A stretch of 64,000 bases of DNA from Synergistaceae bacterium (GCA_018436785.1 JAHDKR010000004.1:1-64000); one strand, 5' to 3'; counted from the first letter of the stretch, positions 8,908-17,390 are shown. The notes: generated by a model not told the origin, from the sequence alone. Numbers and translations are program-made.

Positions 8908-9495
8908 TTGGAGAGTGGCTTGAACGTGGCAGCGCATCCGGGAGCAAAGAATCTGGGGTATGTCCTTGTGGACGGTGCAGAAGGAGTTTTTCGGGGGGCC
9001 GTGCTGGTGACGGACTTTCGGGGAATTCCTGCGGATTTTCGATACACCGACCCCATCCGCCCTTCCCGCATAGAAAAAATACTGTACGGAAGCGCCCTCG
9101 ATGTCTACCTCAAAGAGGAGCTGATACTTGAGAGTATCGTTGGGGCCGTCGAAGTACAGCCTCTTTTGTGGATCTGCAGAGATGCGGATCTGCTCGAACC
9201 GCTTGCGCGGCTAGCCAAAGCCAAAGCGGTGCTGCTTGCCCCCACCAACAGAACTCCTCTTGATGCAACCGGGGATATGGAGAAGCAGAACGATCCCGGC
9301 TCCTACCTGATTCAGGCTGATTCAGTCAGCGCGCCTCTCCGTATATCGCTCCCCCTTCCCAAGTCGAAAGAGGAAGAGGCCAAGGCAGTTTCGGCGATGC
9401 TCGTCGAGGCCGCGGCGACAATGGATTTGCTCGAACCTTTCTCCAGGATGGGAAAGGCGCTTGCAGCCCTTGGCGAGGAACACGGTGAGCAGTGA
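8908..9495 (+). CDS. Conserved-looking protein of unknown function (paralogue A)
   Basis: 195 residues if translation starts at the TTG at 8908, directly after the preceding stop; a second in-frame TTG lies at 8920. No membrane segment. A compact motif, ILYGSALDVYLKEELILESIVG (written here only to locate residues about 58-79), is echoed in the next gene as LFGSAMDVLTKGF followed by ISEAAIGGI. The later part (LWICRDADLLEPLARLAKAK, then VLLAPT) looks like an alternating strand/helix fold. I cannot name a family. It overlaps the next gene by 11 bp, so the two are co-translated. Confidence 0.7.
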   Translation: MESGLNVAAHPGAKNLGYVLVDGAEGVFRGAVLVTDFRGIPADFRYTDPIRPSRIEKILYGSALDVYLKEELILESIVGAVEVQPLLWICRDADLLEPLARLAKAKAVLLAPTNRTPLDATGDMEKQNDPGSYLIQADSVSAPLRISLPLPKSKEEEAKAVSAMLVEAAATMDLLEPFSRMGKALAALGEEHGEQ

Positions 9496-10117
9496 GGATA
9501 TTCGCACGTATCTGGCAAGGCTCTTTCTCGGAAAAACGAAAGTACACTCTCTCCGTCCTCAAGGGAAAGAGGTTGTGCTTCGGACTACCGGGAGAGTTAT
9601 AGAGACGCATCCTCTCCGCTCTCCCGAACGCGTACTTGGTTCCGCCCTGTTCGGTTCTGCGATGGATGTGCTGACTAAGGGCTTTTGTATTTCAGAGGCG
9701 GCGATCGGAGGCATTCGGGACAATATCCGCGGCGGGAAGTTCTCTTTCGACAGGCGCCTCGTGGTGAACGGCGAAAGAGTTGTGCGCGATACGCGGGTTT
9801 TTTTGCACTCCATCGGTGGATTCACTGTACGTTGTAACAGGGCTGTAGGCAGGATTTCGCCCCTTCCGATTGAAGTGCGGAATCGGCTTCCCTGGTTTCG
9901 AGGAAGGTCGAATTCTCTCAAGAAGGGAGAAGTTTTGCTTGCGCTTTACTGCCCGATACTGGAAGACGGCGTGTTGAAAAGTGTTCTGAACAAGGAGAGA
10001 GGAACGCTTCTTGTTTGGTATAATCCTCGAAGGGCGTGGAAAGCCCGGAGTTTGTTTCTTGTTCGGGACTTCTCCTCCGGGGGGAGTCTCGAATGGAAAT
10101 GGATCGATATTCACTAG
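9485..10117 (+). CDS. Protein of unknown function (paralogue B)
   Basis: 210 residues from the GTG at 9485, chosen because GAGGA lies 6 bp upstream; a longer TTG start at 9461 has no such site. It overlaps the preceding gene by 11 bp. The motif LFGSAMDVLTKGF plus ISEAAIGGI aligns with the motif of the upstream protein, and the residues before it (HPLRSPERV against DPIRPSRIE) also correspond, so the two probably share a domain. The rest is basic with aromatic strands (GGSLEWKWIDIH at the end). No known family, signal peptide or membrane segment. Confidence 0.68.
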   Translation: MSSEDIRTYLARLFLGKTKVHSLRPQGKEVVLRTTGRVIETHPLRSPERVLGSALFGSAMDVLTKGFCISEAAIGGIRDNIRGGKFSFDRRLVVNGERVVRDTRVFLHSIGGFTVRCNRAVGRISPLPIEVRNRLPWFRGRSNSLKKGEVLLALYCPILEDGVLKSVLNKERGTLLVWYNPRRAWKARSLFLVRDFSSGGSLEWKWIDIH

Positions 10118-10232
10118 CGCATAATCGTAGCCTGCGGAGGTGGTTTTCACCGGAAACGAAACAGCGGCACAGCTTGTCGATGCAGTAAGGACTCAAAGTA
10201 TCAACAAATAATCGTGGAGGGTAGACAACCGC

Positions 10233-10676
10233 ATGGCAGATGAAAAAAAGGGAGACGTCACTCCCCTGGCACCGGGTGAAGTGGTAGTGTGCGTTGTAGA
10301 GCAGATTATGCCCTACGGCGCTTTTGTTCGGATTAAAAACGGACAGCGGGCGATGATCCATATCTCCGAGCTGTCCCACGGGTTCGTCAAGAAAGTCGAG
10401 GATATCCTCGCTCTTGGCCAGGAGGTCCAGGCCAGGGTAATAAAGATCGACGAGAAGGGCAGGATCGATCTCTCCCTGAAAAAAATGGAGGCCCCCCGGC
10501 CGGCTGCTTCCTTTGCTCCGCGAAGCGCTGCGGCGAACGTTCCTGAAGATCCCCGGGACTCCTTCGAGAAGAAGCTTTCGAACTATCTCAAGGCCAGCGA
10601 GGCGAAGATCGCCGATATCAACAGCAAACTCAACAGCAGCAAGGCTTCAAAGAAAAGAGGCAAACCTGCGAAGTGA
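10233..10676 (+). CDS. S1 RNA-binding domain protein
   Basis: 147 residues from an ATG preceded by GGAGGG. Residues about 10-85 form a single S1 OB-fold: PGEVVVCVVEQIMPYGAFVRI, then MIHISELSHGFV, then VQARVIKIDEKGRIDLSLK. The C-terminal 60 residues are a Ser/Ala/Lys-rich tail with a short helix. The architecture matches YabR/general stress protein 13-like proteins, which bind RNA and associate with ribosomes. Ribosome association is inferred. The next gene starts inside its stop codon (GTGA). Confidence 0.88.
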   Translation: MADEKKGDVTPLAPGEVVVCVVEQIMPYGAFVRIKNGQRAMIHISELSHGFVKKVEDILALGQEVQARVIKIDEKGRIDLSLKKMEAPRPAASFAPRSAAANVPEDPRDSFEKKLSNYLKASEAKIADINSKLNSSKASKKRGKPAK

Positions 10677-11278
10677 AGCGGACTCTTTCTTTTTTCTCCC
10701 GGGGGCGGATTCGCCCCCTTCTTTTTGGGGAGCCGCTGAATGGAAGGGATAGATCTGTTCTGCTGCGCCAGATGAAAGGGCGTGTTTTCGACCCTTCGCT
10801 GGTTTCAGCTGTTGTGCGCCGCTGTCCGAAAGGCTTCCCTGCGGTGATACAGTGCGCGCCCCTCAAAAAAGGCAAGCCGTTCCCCACATCGTTCTGGCTG
10901 ACCTGTCCTTGGCTCGTCAGGCTTTGCGGAATGAGAGAGTCCGAAGGAGCCGTTTCCGTTCTGGAAGAGACCCTGAAAATGAATCGCGCGCAGTGGACAT
11001 CGTATCACTGTGATGCGGCACGCATTCGGATCCTCTCGCTCACGCCTGCGGAGCGGCGATTTCTTCAGCGTTTCCGGGCGAAAACATGGCGTGCTCTTTC
11101 CAAGGGCGGCGTCGGGGGAATTGACTATCGAAGGGGGGGCGGCGTGAAGTGTCTGCATCTCCAGGTTGCTTCCTGGCTTGCCGTCGGCCGGCACCCTGCG
11201 AAAGAGCTCCTGCAGCGCATGATGCTTCCGCGTGTGTGTGATGCGTCCTCAAAATGGGAATGCATCTGTTCATTCTGA
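10673..11278 (+). CDS. DUF501 family protein
   Basis: 201 residues starting at a GTG that overlaps the previous stop by 4 bp. The DUF501 signature is present in order: CPKGFPAVIQCAPLKKGKPF, PTSFWLTCPWL, a central arginine/histidine helix, and the C-terminal VKCLHLQVASWLA with conserved Cys and His residues. DUF501 proteins are widespread and of unknown function; in other bacteria they lie near enolase and ppx-gppA genes. The conserved Cys/His residues could bind a metal, but that is speculation. Confidence 0.8.
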   Translation: MKRTLSFFSRGRIRPLLFGEPLNGRDRSVLLRQMKGRVFDPSLVSAVVRRCPKGFPAVIQCAPLKKGKPFPTSFWLTCPWLVRLCGMRESEGAVSVLEETLKMNRAQWTSYHCDAARIRILSLTPAERRFLQRFRAKTWRALSKGGVGGIDYRRGGGVKCLHLQVASWLAVGRHPAKELLQRMMLPRVCDASSKWECICSF

Positions 11279-11302
11279 ATACATCCGAAAGGAGCTGTGC
11301 CC

Positions 11303-12712
11303 ATGTGGAAAGGGCGTTTTACTGAATCGACCGCCGCAGTTGTGAGCGACTTTACCCAGTCTCTCGACCTCGACTGGGAGCTGGCGCCGTGGGATATCGC
11401 GGGCAGCGTCGCCCATGCAAAGATGTTGGAACGCATCGGTATTCTCACTTCCGCCGAGGCGGGGAAGATAGAGGAAGGCCTCGCCCGTATCCGGGCGGAG
11501 ATCGCCGAGAGCACGCTTGTTCCAACAAGAGAGCTCGAAGATGTGCACATGAATATTGAGAGCCGCCTGATCGAGCTTCTCGGGCCGGTCGGGGCCAAGC
11601 TGCACACGGGGAGGAGCCGCAATGATCAGGTGGCGACCACGATGCGCCTCTTTCTTCGGGACAGGCTCCTGAATATCGCCGAGGGTATGGAGCGCCTGCT
11701 CGCGGAGCTGCTGCGCAATGCCGCGAAACACAAGGACACTATCGTCGCGGGGTATACCCACTTGCAGCAAGCCCAGCCCGTGTCGATGGGGCATTACTGG
11801 ATGGCGCACTTCGCTGCGTTCTCCAGAGATGTCTCCCGCCTCTTCTTCGCGCTCGATTCGCTGAACGAGTGCCCGCTGGGGGCCGGAGCGCTCGCCGGGT
11901 CCACCCTTCCTCTCGACCGCTCCTACACCTCCTCTCTGCTGGGGTTCACCGGGCCGACGCGCAACAGCCTTGATACGGTTGCCCAAAGGGACTACATGGT
12001 CGACTATCACTCCTTTGCCGCGCTCTTTACCGTCCATTGCAGCCGGCTTGCCGAGGATTTCGTCATCTACTCCTCGAGGGAGTTCGGGTGGCTTTTGCTT
12101 CCAGACGCCTTCTGCACAGGATCCAGCATGATGCCTCAAAAGAAGAACCCTGATGTGATGGAGCTGATCCGCGGGAAGACGGGGCAGATCATCGGGCATC
12201 TGCTCGACCTCCTGATTACTCTGAAGGCGCTTCCGATGACCTACGACCGGGATTTACAGGAAGACAAGCGAGGACTGCGCGCCTCGCTGAATACGGTAGA
12301 CCAGATCCTCGCAGTGCTCCCCCCGCTCCTGGCCGCGGTGGACGTCGATGGGAAACACGCTGTCGAGGGGCTGGAGGACGGCTTTGCATTGGCAACCGAC
12401 GTGGCCGAGTATCTCGTCTTGAAGGGCGTTCCCTTCCGGGATGCCCATGCCATGACAGGGCGTCTGGTGAAAGAATGCATCGCCCGGAGTAAGGGGCTTT
12501 TTGATCTCTCCAGAGAGGAGTGGGACGAATTGCTCCCCGAGGCGGGAGACGATCTTTTCCCAATGCTCGCTTTGGAAAAGGCGGTCGAGAGACGGAAAAC
12601 GTACGGAGGCACATCCCCGACGGAAGTTGTACGGCAAATCGAGCATGGCGAGGCGCTTCTTTCCGCTCAGCGCGCAAGAAGAGCGGAGTTCGTCCGGACC
12701 GTAAAGCTTTGA
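11303..12712 (+). CDS. argH: Argininosuccinate lyase
   Basis: 469 residues from the ATG at 11303, chosen over the GTG at 11297 because AAAGGAGC is correctly spaced only for the ATG. Fumarase/aspartase-superfamily motifs are intact: DVHMNIESRL, HTGRSRNDQV, the catalytic His in GYTHLQQAQPVS, and the mobile loop GSSMMPQKKNPD with the catalytic serine near residue 275. It splits argininosuccinate into arginine and fumarate in the cytoplasm, the last step of arginine synthesis. No other arg gene is adjacent, so it stands apart from its pathway. Confidence 0.97.
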   Translation: MWKGRFTESTAAVVSDFTQSLDLDWELAPWDIAGSVAHAKMLERIGILTSAEAGKIEEGLARIRAEIAESTLVPTRELEDVHMNIESRLIELLGPVGAKLHTGRSRNDQVATTMRLFLRDRLLNIAEGMERLLAELLRNAAKHKDTIVAGYTHLQQAQPVSMGHYWMAHFAAFSRDVSRLFFALDSLNECPLGAGALAGSTLPLDRSYTSSLLGFTGPTRNSLDTVAQRDYMVDYHSFAALFTVHCSRLAEDFVIYSSREFGWLLLPDAFCTGSSMMPQKKNPDVMELIRGKTGQIIGHLLDLLITLKALPMTYDRDLQEDKRGLRASLNTVDQILAVLPPLLAAVDVDGKHAVEGLEDGFALATDVAEYLVLKGVPFRDAHAMTGRLVKECIARSKGLFDLSREEWDELLPEAGDDLFPMLALEKAVERRKTYGGTSPTEVVRQIEHGEALLSAQRARRAEFVRTVKL

Positions 12713-12827
12713 GAAGAGCGAGCAAACGCGACCGGACAGAGCTTCCGGCGGGGGCCAATGGTACTGAAGAGAGAAGGCCCTGAGTAAAAAAATTTAAAAT
12801 AAAGGGCGTAAAAAAACACCCGACCGC

Positions 12828-12855
12828 TTGACGTTCGCGTTTTTTTGTGTAAAAT
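12828..12855 (+). promoter_or_regulatory. Sigma-70-type promoter for the tRNA cluster
   Basis: TTGACG (12828-12833) and TAAAAT (12850-12855) are separated by 16 bp, upstream of tRNA-Lys. Five of six bases match consensus in each box. It lies in the 169-bp gap after argH, which holds nothing else recognisable. Confidence 0.72.
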
Positions 12856-12881
12856 AATCACTTGCGCACTCAGGAAGAGTC

Positions 12882-12957
12882 GAGCCGTTAGCTCAGATGG
12901 CAGAGCACCGGACTTTTAATCCGGGTGTCGTGGGTTCGACTCCCACACGGCTCACCA
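12882..12957 (+). tRNA. tRNA-Lys (anticodon TTT)
   Basis: A 76-nt cloverleaf including the encoded CCA. The acceptor stem GAGCCGT pairs with ACGGCTC. The anticodon stem CCGGA/TCCGG holds loop CTTTTAA with anticodon TTT at 12915-12917. The T loop is the canonical GGTTCGACTCC. First of three tandem tRNAs behind a shared promoter. Confidence 0.97.
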
Positions 12958-12971
12958 GTTTTCACTTTCGC

Positions 12972-13047
12972 GGTCCCATCGTCCAGTGGCCTAGGACACA
13001 GCCCTTTCAAGGCTGTGACACGGGTTCGAATCCCGTTGGGACCGCCA
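12972..13047 (+). tRNA. tRNA-Glu (anticodon TTC)
   Basis: 76 nt including CCA. The acceptor GGTCCCA pairs with TGGGACC and the discriminator is G. The anticodon stem CAGCC/GGCTG encloses CTTTCAA, giving anticodon TTC. T-arm GGGTTCGAATCCC. It lies 14 bp after tRNA-Lys, in the same presumed transcript. Confidence 0.97.
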
Positions 13048-13054
13048 TTTTACC

Positions 13055-13130
13055 GCCGGTGTAGCTCAGTTGGTAGAGCAGCGCACTCGTAATGCGCAGG
13101 TCTCCAGTTCAAGTCTGGACACCGGCTCCA
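13055..13130 (+). tRNA. tRNA-Thr (anticodon CGT)
   Basis: 76 nt including CCA. The acceptor GCCGGTG pairs with CACCGGC. The anticodon stem GCGCA/TGCGC encloses CTCGTAA, giving anticodon CGT, which reads ACG codons. It lies 7 bp after tRNA-Glu and 8 bp before a strong terminator. Confidence 0.96.
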
Positions 13131-13138
13131 CGAATAAC

Positions 13139-13172
13139 AAAGGTTCCCGAGTTTTTCGGGAACCTTTTTTTT
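13139..13172 (+). terminator. Rho-independent terminator of the tRNA cluster
   Basis: A 12-bp stem (AAAGGTTCCCGA pairing with TCGGGAACCTTT) with a short loop, running into an uninterrupted T tract. It directly follows tRNA-Thr. Confidence 0.93.
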
Positions 13173-13306
13173 CAGCCCGTAATGACTCCGCCACAAAAGA
13201 CACCCCCCGAAAATTAGCCCGGCGCAGGATGAATCGTTTTTTCCCCTCCTCTTTCCGATGTGATATTATCTACTCAACAAATGCTCACATCGTGGAGGCT
13301 TCGTAC

Positions 13307-13954
13307 GTGACTAAAAAACACCTTTATTTTGTTCGCCATGGAAAAACTGAATGGAACGGACAATATCGTTTCCAAGGGAAAAGCGACATCCCTCTGAACG
13401 AAGAGGGGCGTCTGCAGGCGCAAAGCCTTGCTTCGCGTCTCAGCGGCTGGAGCGGGGTGAGAATACTCACGAGTCCGCTCTCCAGGGCTCTTGAGACATC
13501 CGCCATCATCGCCGCGGCCTGCGGGGCGGTCGCTGAACCGCAGGAAGGGCTCTCGGAGATGGGATTCGGCGCATGGGAAGGGCGCTCGATCTTTGAAACG
13601 GAAACTTCGGATCCGCAGGCCTTCAGAGAGTGGAAGAACAATCCCTTCAAATTTGTCCCTCCGGGCGGGGAGGGGTTTCCGGAGATTCAAAATCGTCTTC
13701 TTCCGGTGCTCGATGAAGCCCTCTCCTCTGTTCAGGAGCGAATCTTTCTCATAAGCCACGGAGGGATCATCCGCGCCGCTCTTTCCCTCCTTCTCGATCT
13801 GAGTCAGGAGTCCGTGTGGAGGATGAAACTGTCCAACTGTTCGGTGACGGCTGTTGAATCGGGAAAGCGCGGCAAATCCCTTCTCTTTCTCAATGACGAC
13901 ATTCATACTGTTTTGCCCGCTGTATTTTTACCGAATCTCCCTTTCTCCTCTTAG
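13307..13954 (+). CDS. Histidine phosphatase superfamily protein (phosphoglycerate mutase/CobC-like)
   Basis: 215 residues from the GTG at 13307, which has GGAGG 8 bp upstream; longer in-frame starts would run into the tRNA-Thr gene. The RHG motif is at the N-terminus (LYFVRHGKTEWNG, catalytic His11) and the second catalytic His is in FLISHGGIIRAAL. Members include cofactor-dependent phosphoglycerate mutase and alpha-ribazole phosphatase; length and motifs suit the broad-specificity phosphatases better than glycolytic mutase. The substrate cannot be told from sequence and no cobalamin genes are nearby. TATTAT at 13264-13269 could be part of its promoter but lacks a good -35. Confidence 0.88.
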   Translation: MTKKHLYFVRHGKTEWNGQYRFQGKSDIPLNEEGRLQAQSLASRLSGWSGVRILTSPLSRALETSAIIAAACGAVAEPQEGLSEMGFGAWEGRSIFETETSDPQAFREWKNNPFKFVPPGGEGFPEIQNRLLPVLDEALSSVQERIFLISHGGIIRAALSLLLDLSQESVWRMKLSNCSVTAVESGKRGKSLLFLNDDIHTVLPAVFLPNLPFSS

Positions 13955-14014
13955 ACAAGAGGCGCTCTTGCTGGTAGAATTTACTGGAATTCGATACGAG
14001 GGAGTGTGCATGCC

Positions 14015-14659
14015 GTGACCGGGAAAGCAACATCTGCAGAAAAACGAGACGCAAGTCTCCCTCAAGAGAGCGCGATGGTTCTTCCCGATACAGCCGGAGG
14101 CTCCCCTGAAGCAATGGATGAAGCGACGTTGTGGAGGAGATGTGCGGAAGAGCACGATGAAGATGCGAGGGATTCCCTGATCGTTTCCTATCGTCCTCTG
14201 GTATTCTGGCTCGCAAAGAAATTTCACGTTCACCCCTCGTCGTACCAGGATCTGATTCAGGAGGGGATGCTTGCCCTCATTCGTGCGGTGGACAAGTTCG
14301 AGCCGGAACGTCATCTCAAATTTACCACCTATGCGTTTTACCGGATTAAAGGACAGATGATCAACTTTCTGCAGCGCTCCGAAAAAAAGGCTCCTCTTCC
14401 TGTGGACGATGAGTTCCTTATGCCGGAGGACCCTTTCCTTCCTGAAACATTCGAGACTATGCTTGCTCTTTCGGAAGAGTTACGACGGCTCCCGGCAAAG
14501 GAGGGGGAGGTGCTGCAGGCAATTCTTATGGATGGACGGGAGGCAAGAGAGGTAGCGCAGGAGCGCGGAATCGATATCAGTCACGTCTATCGTCTGAAGA
14601 GGAATGCGCTGGCGAAACTTCGCAAATGGCTTGGCGCCGAAGCCACAAACGAGGTCTAA
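14015..14659 (+). CDS. Sigma-70 family RNA polymerase sigma factor (regions 2 and 4 only)
   Basis: 214 residues from the GTG at 14015; GAGGGAG at 13998-14004 is well placed for it and too close for the earlier GTG at 14006. Region 2 contains YQDLIQEGMLALIRAVDKFE and LKFTTYAFYRIKGQMINFL. A short linker replaces region 3. Region 4 ends in the helix-turn-helix EVAQERGIDISHVYRLKRNAL. This resembles the SigH-like alternative factors. The next gene encodes a single-pass membrane protein with anti-sigma-like topology, and bamA follows, so an envelope-stress role is possible but inferred. Confidence 0.87.
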   Translation: MTGKATSAEKRDASLPQESAMVLPDTAGGSPEAMDEATLWRRCAEEHDEDARDSLIVSYRPLVFWLAKKFHVHPSSYQDLIQEGMLALIRAVDKFEPERHLKFTTYAFYRIKGQMINFLQRSEKKAPLPVDDEFLMPEDPFLPETFETMLALSEELRRLPAKEGEVLQAILMDGREAREVAQERGIDISHVYRLKRNALAKLRKWLGAEATNEV

Positions 14660-14681
14660 AACGGGATAAGAGAATACAGTG

Positions 14682-14702
14682 AACGCCCACGCGCGTTTTT
14701 TT
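14682..14702 (+). terminator. Weak putative terminator after the sigma gene
   Basis: A 5-bp stem (AACGC/GCGTT) with a 6-nt loop merges into seven consecutive T. The stem is short, so termination would be partial at best. Confidence 0.35.
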
Positions 14703-14741
14703 GCTTGAAAGCGTGGAGAACCTTCCCGGGAGGACTTTTCT

Positions 14742-15500
14742 ATGGAGAAGAAGATCGCTCGAATTTATAGATGGCTTGAACGGTGCGCGAAGGCATGTTC
14801 CGCAGGTTCTTGGAACAGCGCGCTGCTTGATATGGAGTGCGCGAAAGCCGAGCTGGAAGATGTCCGGACGGAGATCTGGTCGAAGACCGAGGGGGCTTTC
14901 GGGGTGCGGCCGACCAGGAGAGGCGCTCTCGCCCTGAAGGCGTCTTTTTTGAGCGTCGTCCTTCTTTTTTCCCTTGCCGCGCCGCTTGCGATACAGAGTT
15001 CGAGACCGGCGTCTTCTGTGTATCAGGCGAGCGGAAATGTTCACTCGGGAGAGCATGTCCTTGAATGGGTGACTGGCGACGAGCAGGCTGTTCTTGCCGC
15101 TCTTCGTAAAAGCCTGAGCGATGCGAATCGAGCGTGGAGTGCGGCTGCGTTTCGAGGTGAAACCGACGCGGTCGCTGGTGAATCGGCGAGCGCCCCCGCA
15201 ATGGACGAAGACCCTGTTGCGGAGGAGAAAACCTATGTCGCCCGCGCTCCGTCTGCGTCGGAAGGAAGCGGAGCTTCCCGTGAGTCCGGAGCCGAAACTG
15301 TTTCCCGCCGGGTGCGTCCGAAAGCTCAGGGAGAACCTGCGGCAGGCTCAGCTGGACTGAAGAACGAAGTCGTCGCCGGTGAAGACGCTATCCGCCCTTC
15401 CTCAGTGGCAAATGAACTCGATTCAATAATCTCCCTTGTGCAGATAGGACAAAAAGCCTTGCGCGAGAGGGAGTCTCCGATACAGTTTCAACGTCCGTGA
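14742..15500 (+). CDS. Single-pass membrane protein of unknown function; candidate anti-sigma factor
   Basis: 252 residues from an ATG with GGGAGGA upstream. The first 60 residues are soluble, helical and contain cysteines (RWLERCAKACSAG). One transmembrane helix follows (about 66-84, ALKASFLSVVLLFSLAAPLA). The remaining 165 residues are Ala/Ser/Glu-rich and mostly disordered, presumably periplasmic. There is no signal-peptidase pattern. This in-TM-out layout directly downstream of a sigma-70 gene is typical of transmembrane anti-sigma factors, but I see no known anti-sigma domain such as a ZAS motif. Function remains unassigned. Confidence 0.7.
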   Translation: MEKKIARIYRWLERCAKACSAGSWNSALLDMECAKAELEDVRTEIWSKTEGAFGVRPTRRGALALKASFLSVVLLFSLAAPLAIQSSRPASSVYQASGNVHSGEHVLEWVTGDEQAVLAALRKSLSDANRAWSAAAFRGETDAVAGESASAPAMDEDPVAEEKTYVARAPSASEGSGASRESGAETVSRRVRPKAQGEPAAGSAGLKNEVVAGEDAIRPSSVANELDSIISLVQIGQKALRERESPIQFQRP

Positions 15501-15542
15501 AGCAAACGGCCGGTTATTTTTTGGACTTCTGATTTTGCTTTG

Positions 15543-15573
15543 TTGATGGCGTGCGTTTTACAGAGTGTATATT
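15543..15573 (+). promoter_or_regulatory. Putative promoter upstream of bamA
   Basis: TTGATG (15543-15548) is followed after 17 bp by TGTATA, or after 19 bp by TATATT. The region is AT-rich compared with its surroundings. It would give a leader of about 50 nt and could drive the whole envelope cluster. Confidence 0.45.
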
Positions 15574-15628
15574 TTTTCGTCCCGTTCAGGACGAATTCAT
15601 TTTTGTTTTTTGGAAGGAGAGAGCGTGC

Positions 15629-17368
15629 GTGAAAGGAATATTTGGAAGGTCCTGGCCGGCGGCGTGCATCTTTTTATTAATGGCGGCGATTCTGTTCGGA
15701 GCGTATCCCGCCGCAGCTGCAGACCCTCTGGTCGCAGCGCTGGATGTGGAGGGGAACGACCATGTCGTCTCCGAACACATTCTTGGAGTGATCCGAACGG
15801 CCGTAGGAGAGCCGCTCAGCCGTGAGCAGCTCCAGAGCGACGTTGAGGCCATCTATGCCTTGGGTTTCTTCTCGTTCGTCGATATCAACCTCGCCAGTAT
15901 TGGCGGAGGGGTTGGCGTCACCTTTAGTGTACGTGAGAACCCTGTCGTTGAGACCGTTACCTTCTCGGGCAACGAGATTTACAACGACGAGGAGCTCCTG
16001 AAGCTTGTCTTCACGACTCCGGGCAACGTGTTCAACAGGGTCTTCTTCCGCCACGACCTCGACCGGATCCAGGAGAAGTATCACAAGGACGGCTACGTGA
16101 TGGTGAAGATAGCGGACGTCCAGGTGCTTGACGGAAACGTCACTGTACAGGTAGTGGAGCCCAAGGTGGGGAACATCATCATCCAGGGGAATCGCAAAAC
16201 GAAGACGAACGTCATCGCCCGCGAGATCAAGATGCAGCGGGGAGATCCATTCAATGCGACCATTCTCAGACACTCGATTAATAAACTGCAGGCCAAAGGT
16301 TTTTTCGAGGATGTCAACGTGGGGTTCGAGCCTGGGGAAACTCCCGAGGAGACCGATATTATTCTCACTGTAATCGAACAGAAGACCGGAAAAATCGGAC
16401 TCTCTGTCAGCCACGGTACTGAAAGCGGCTGGTCCGGAGGACTTACCTACACCGATACCAACTGGAAAGGGCTCGGTCACGTAGGAGAAGTTGGTTTCGA
16501 GACTGGAGACAACGAACAGTACTGGATTTCATATTCGGAACCGTACATGGATTCCAAGCATTACGCATGGAAGGTCGGCCTCGCGAGACGCAAGTGGGAG
16601 GACCGGTACTACTACAGGCGTGGTGTAAAGCAACTTCGGTATGACGAAGAGTTGAAGAATATCTATATTGGCGCGGGAAAGAAATTTGGCAAAGACGAGA
16701 AGTTCAGCTGGTTTCTGACCTTGGATTGGCGCGATATAGACGCCTACAACATCAGAGAACAAGTCGGAGTTGACGATCTGACGCGCGGAAAGATATTCTC
16801 CGTTCTGGGTACTGTAACTCGAAATAATACGGATCCCTATCTTAGTTATCTCAAGGGCGACGTCATCGACCTGAATGTAGAGCAGGCGATGGAAGTTTTA
16901 GGCGGGGAGCATAACTTTACGAAGTACTGGCTGCAAGCCAGATATTATACGCCGATAAAGGGGCTCGAAGATCTCTTGAACCGCCAAATCGGCGGAGATC
17001 CCGATAATCCTGCTATCTTCGCCGCGAGGATGCGTATCGGTTTTTCTTCCGGAACCTTGCCGACCGCCAGTCTTTATTCGCTCGGCGGTTCGAGTACGCT
17101 CAGAGGGTATGACGGCGGGGAGTACGAGGGAACGAAGATGTTCCTGGCCAACCTTGAACTGCGTGTTCCTATCGAGAAGGCGTTTGGCCTTGTTCTCTTC
17201 TACGATACGGGGAACGCATGGCTTGAAGAGAGCATGAATTTTTCCGATCTTCATGATGCGTGGGGAGTCGGCGTCAGGGTAAAGACTCCTCTGGGGAACT
17301 TCCGGCTCGACCATGCCACGGGAGAGAATGAAACACGAACGCATTTCGGTTTTGGAGAAATGTTCTAG
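15629..17368 (+). CDS. bamA: BamA/Omp85 outer-membrane assembly protein with three POTRA domains
   Basis: 579 residues from the GTG at 15629, preceded by GGAAGGAGAG. A signal peptide ends around YPAAAA. Three POTRA domains follow (about 33-105, 106-178 and 179-255, each with the pattern strand, GNxx, helix, helix, strand), then a 16-strand-type beta-barrel ending in aromatic residues (HFGFGEMF). The conserved barrel motif LGGSSTLRGYDGGEY corresponds to the Omp85 L6 VRGY/F element. It inserts beta-barrel proteins into the outer membrane. Proteobacterial BamA has five POTRAs and about 800 residues; the shorter form is seen in other diderm phyla. It heads the lipid A cluster. Confidence 0.93.
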   Translation: MKGIFGRSWPAACIFLLMAAILFGAYPAAAADPLVAALDVEGNDHVVSEHILGVIRTAVGEPLSREQLQSDVEAIYALGFFSFVDINLASIGGGVGVTFSVRENPVVETVTFSGNEIYNDEELLKLVFTTPGNVFNRVFFRHDLDRIQEKYHKDGYVMVKIADVQVLDGNVTVQVVEPKVGNIIIQGNRKTKTNVIAREIKMQRGDPFNATILRHSINKLQAKGFFEDVNVGFEPGETPEETDIILTVIEQKTGKIGLSVSHGTESGWSGGLTYTDTNWKGLGHVGEVGFETGDNEQYWISYSEPYMDSKHYAWKVGLARRKWEDRYYYRRGVKQLRYDEELKNIYIGAGKKFGKDEKFSWFLTLDWRDIDAYNIREQVGVDDLTRGKIFSVLGTVTRNNTDPYLSYLKGDVIDLNVEQAMEVLGGEHNFTKYWLQARYYTPIKGLEDLLNRQIGGDPDNPAIFAARMRIGFSSGTLPTASLYSLGGSSTLRGYDGGEYEGTKMFLANLELRVPIEKAFGLVLFYDTGNAWLEESMNFSDLHDAWGVGVRVKTPLGNFRLDHATGENETRTHFGFGEMF

Positions 17369-17390
17369 AGCGCCCGAAGGAGGCGCCGAT

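Noticed and set aside
12714-12827. Small gene between argH and the tRNA promoter
   Set aside because: No start with a ribosome-binding site and no coherent composition; the stretch is A-rich spacer.
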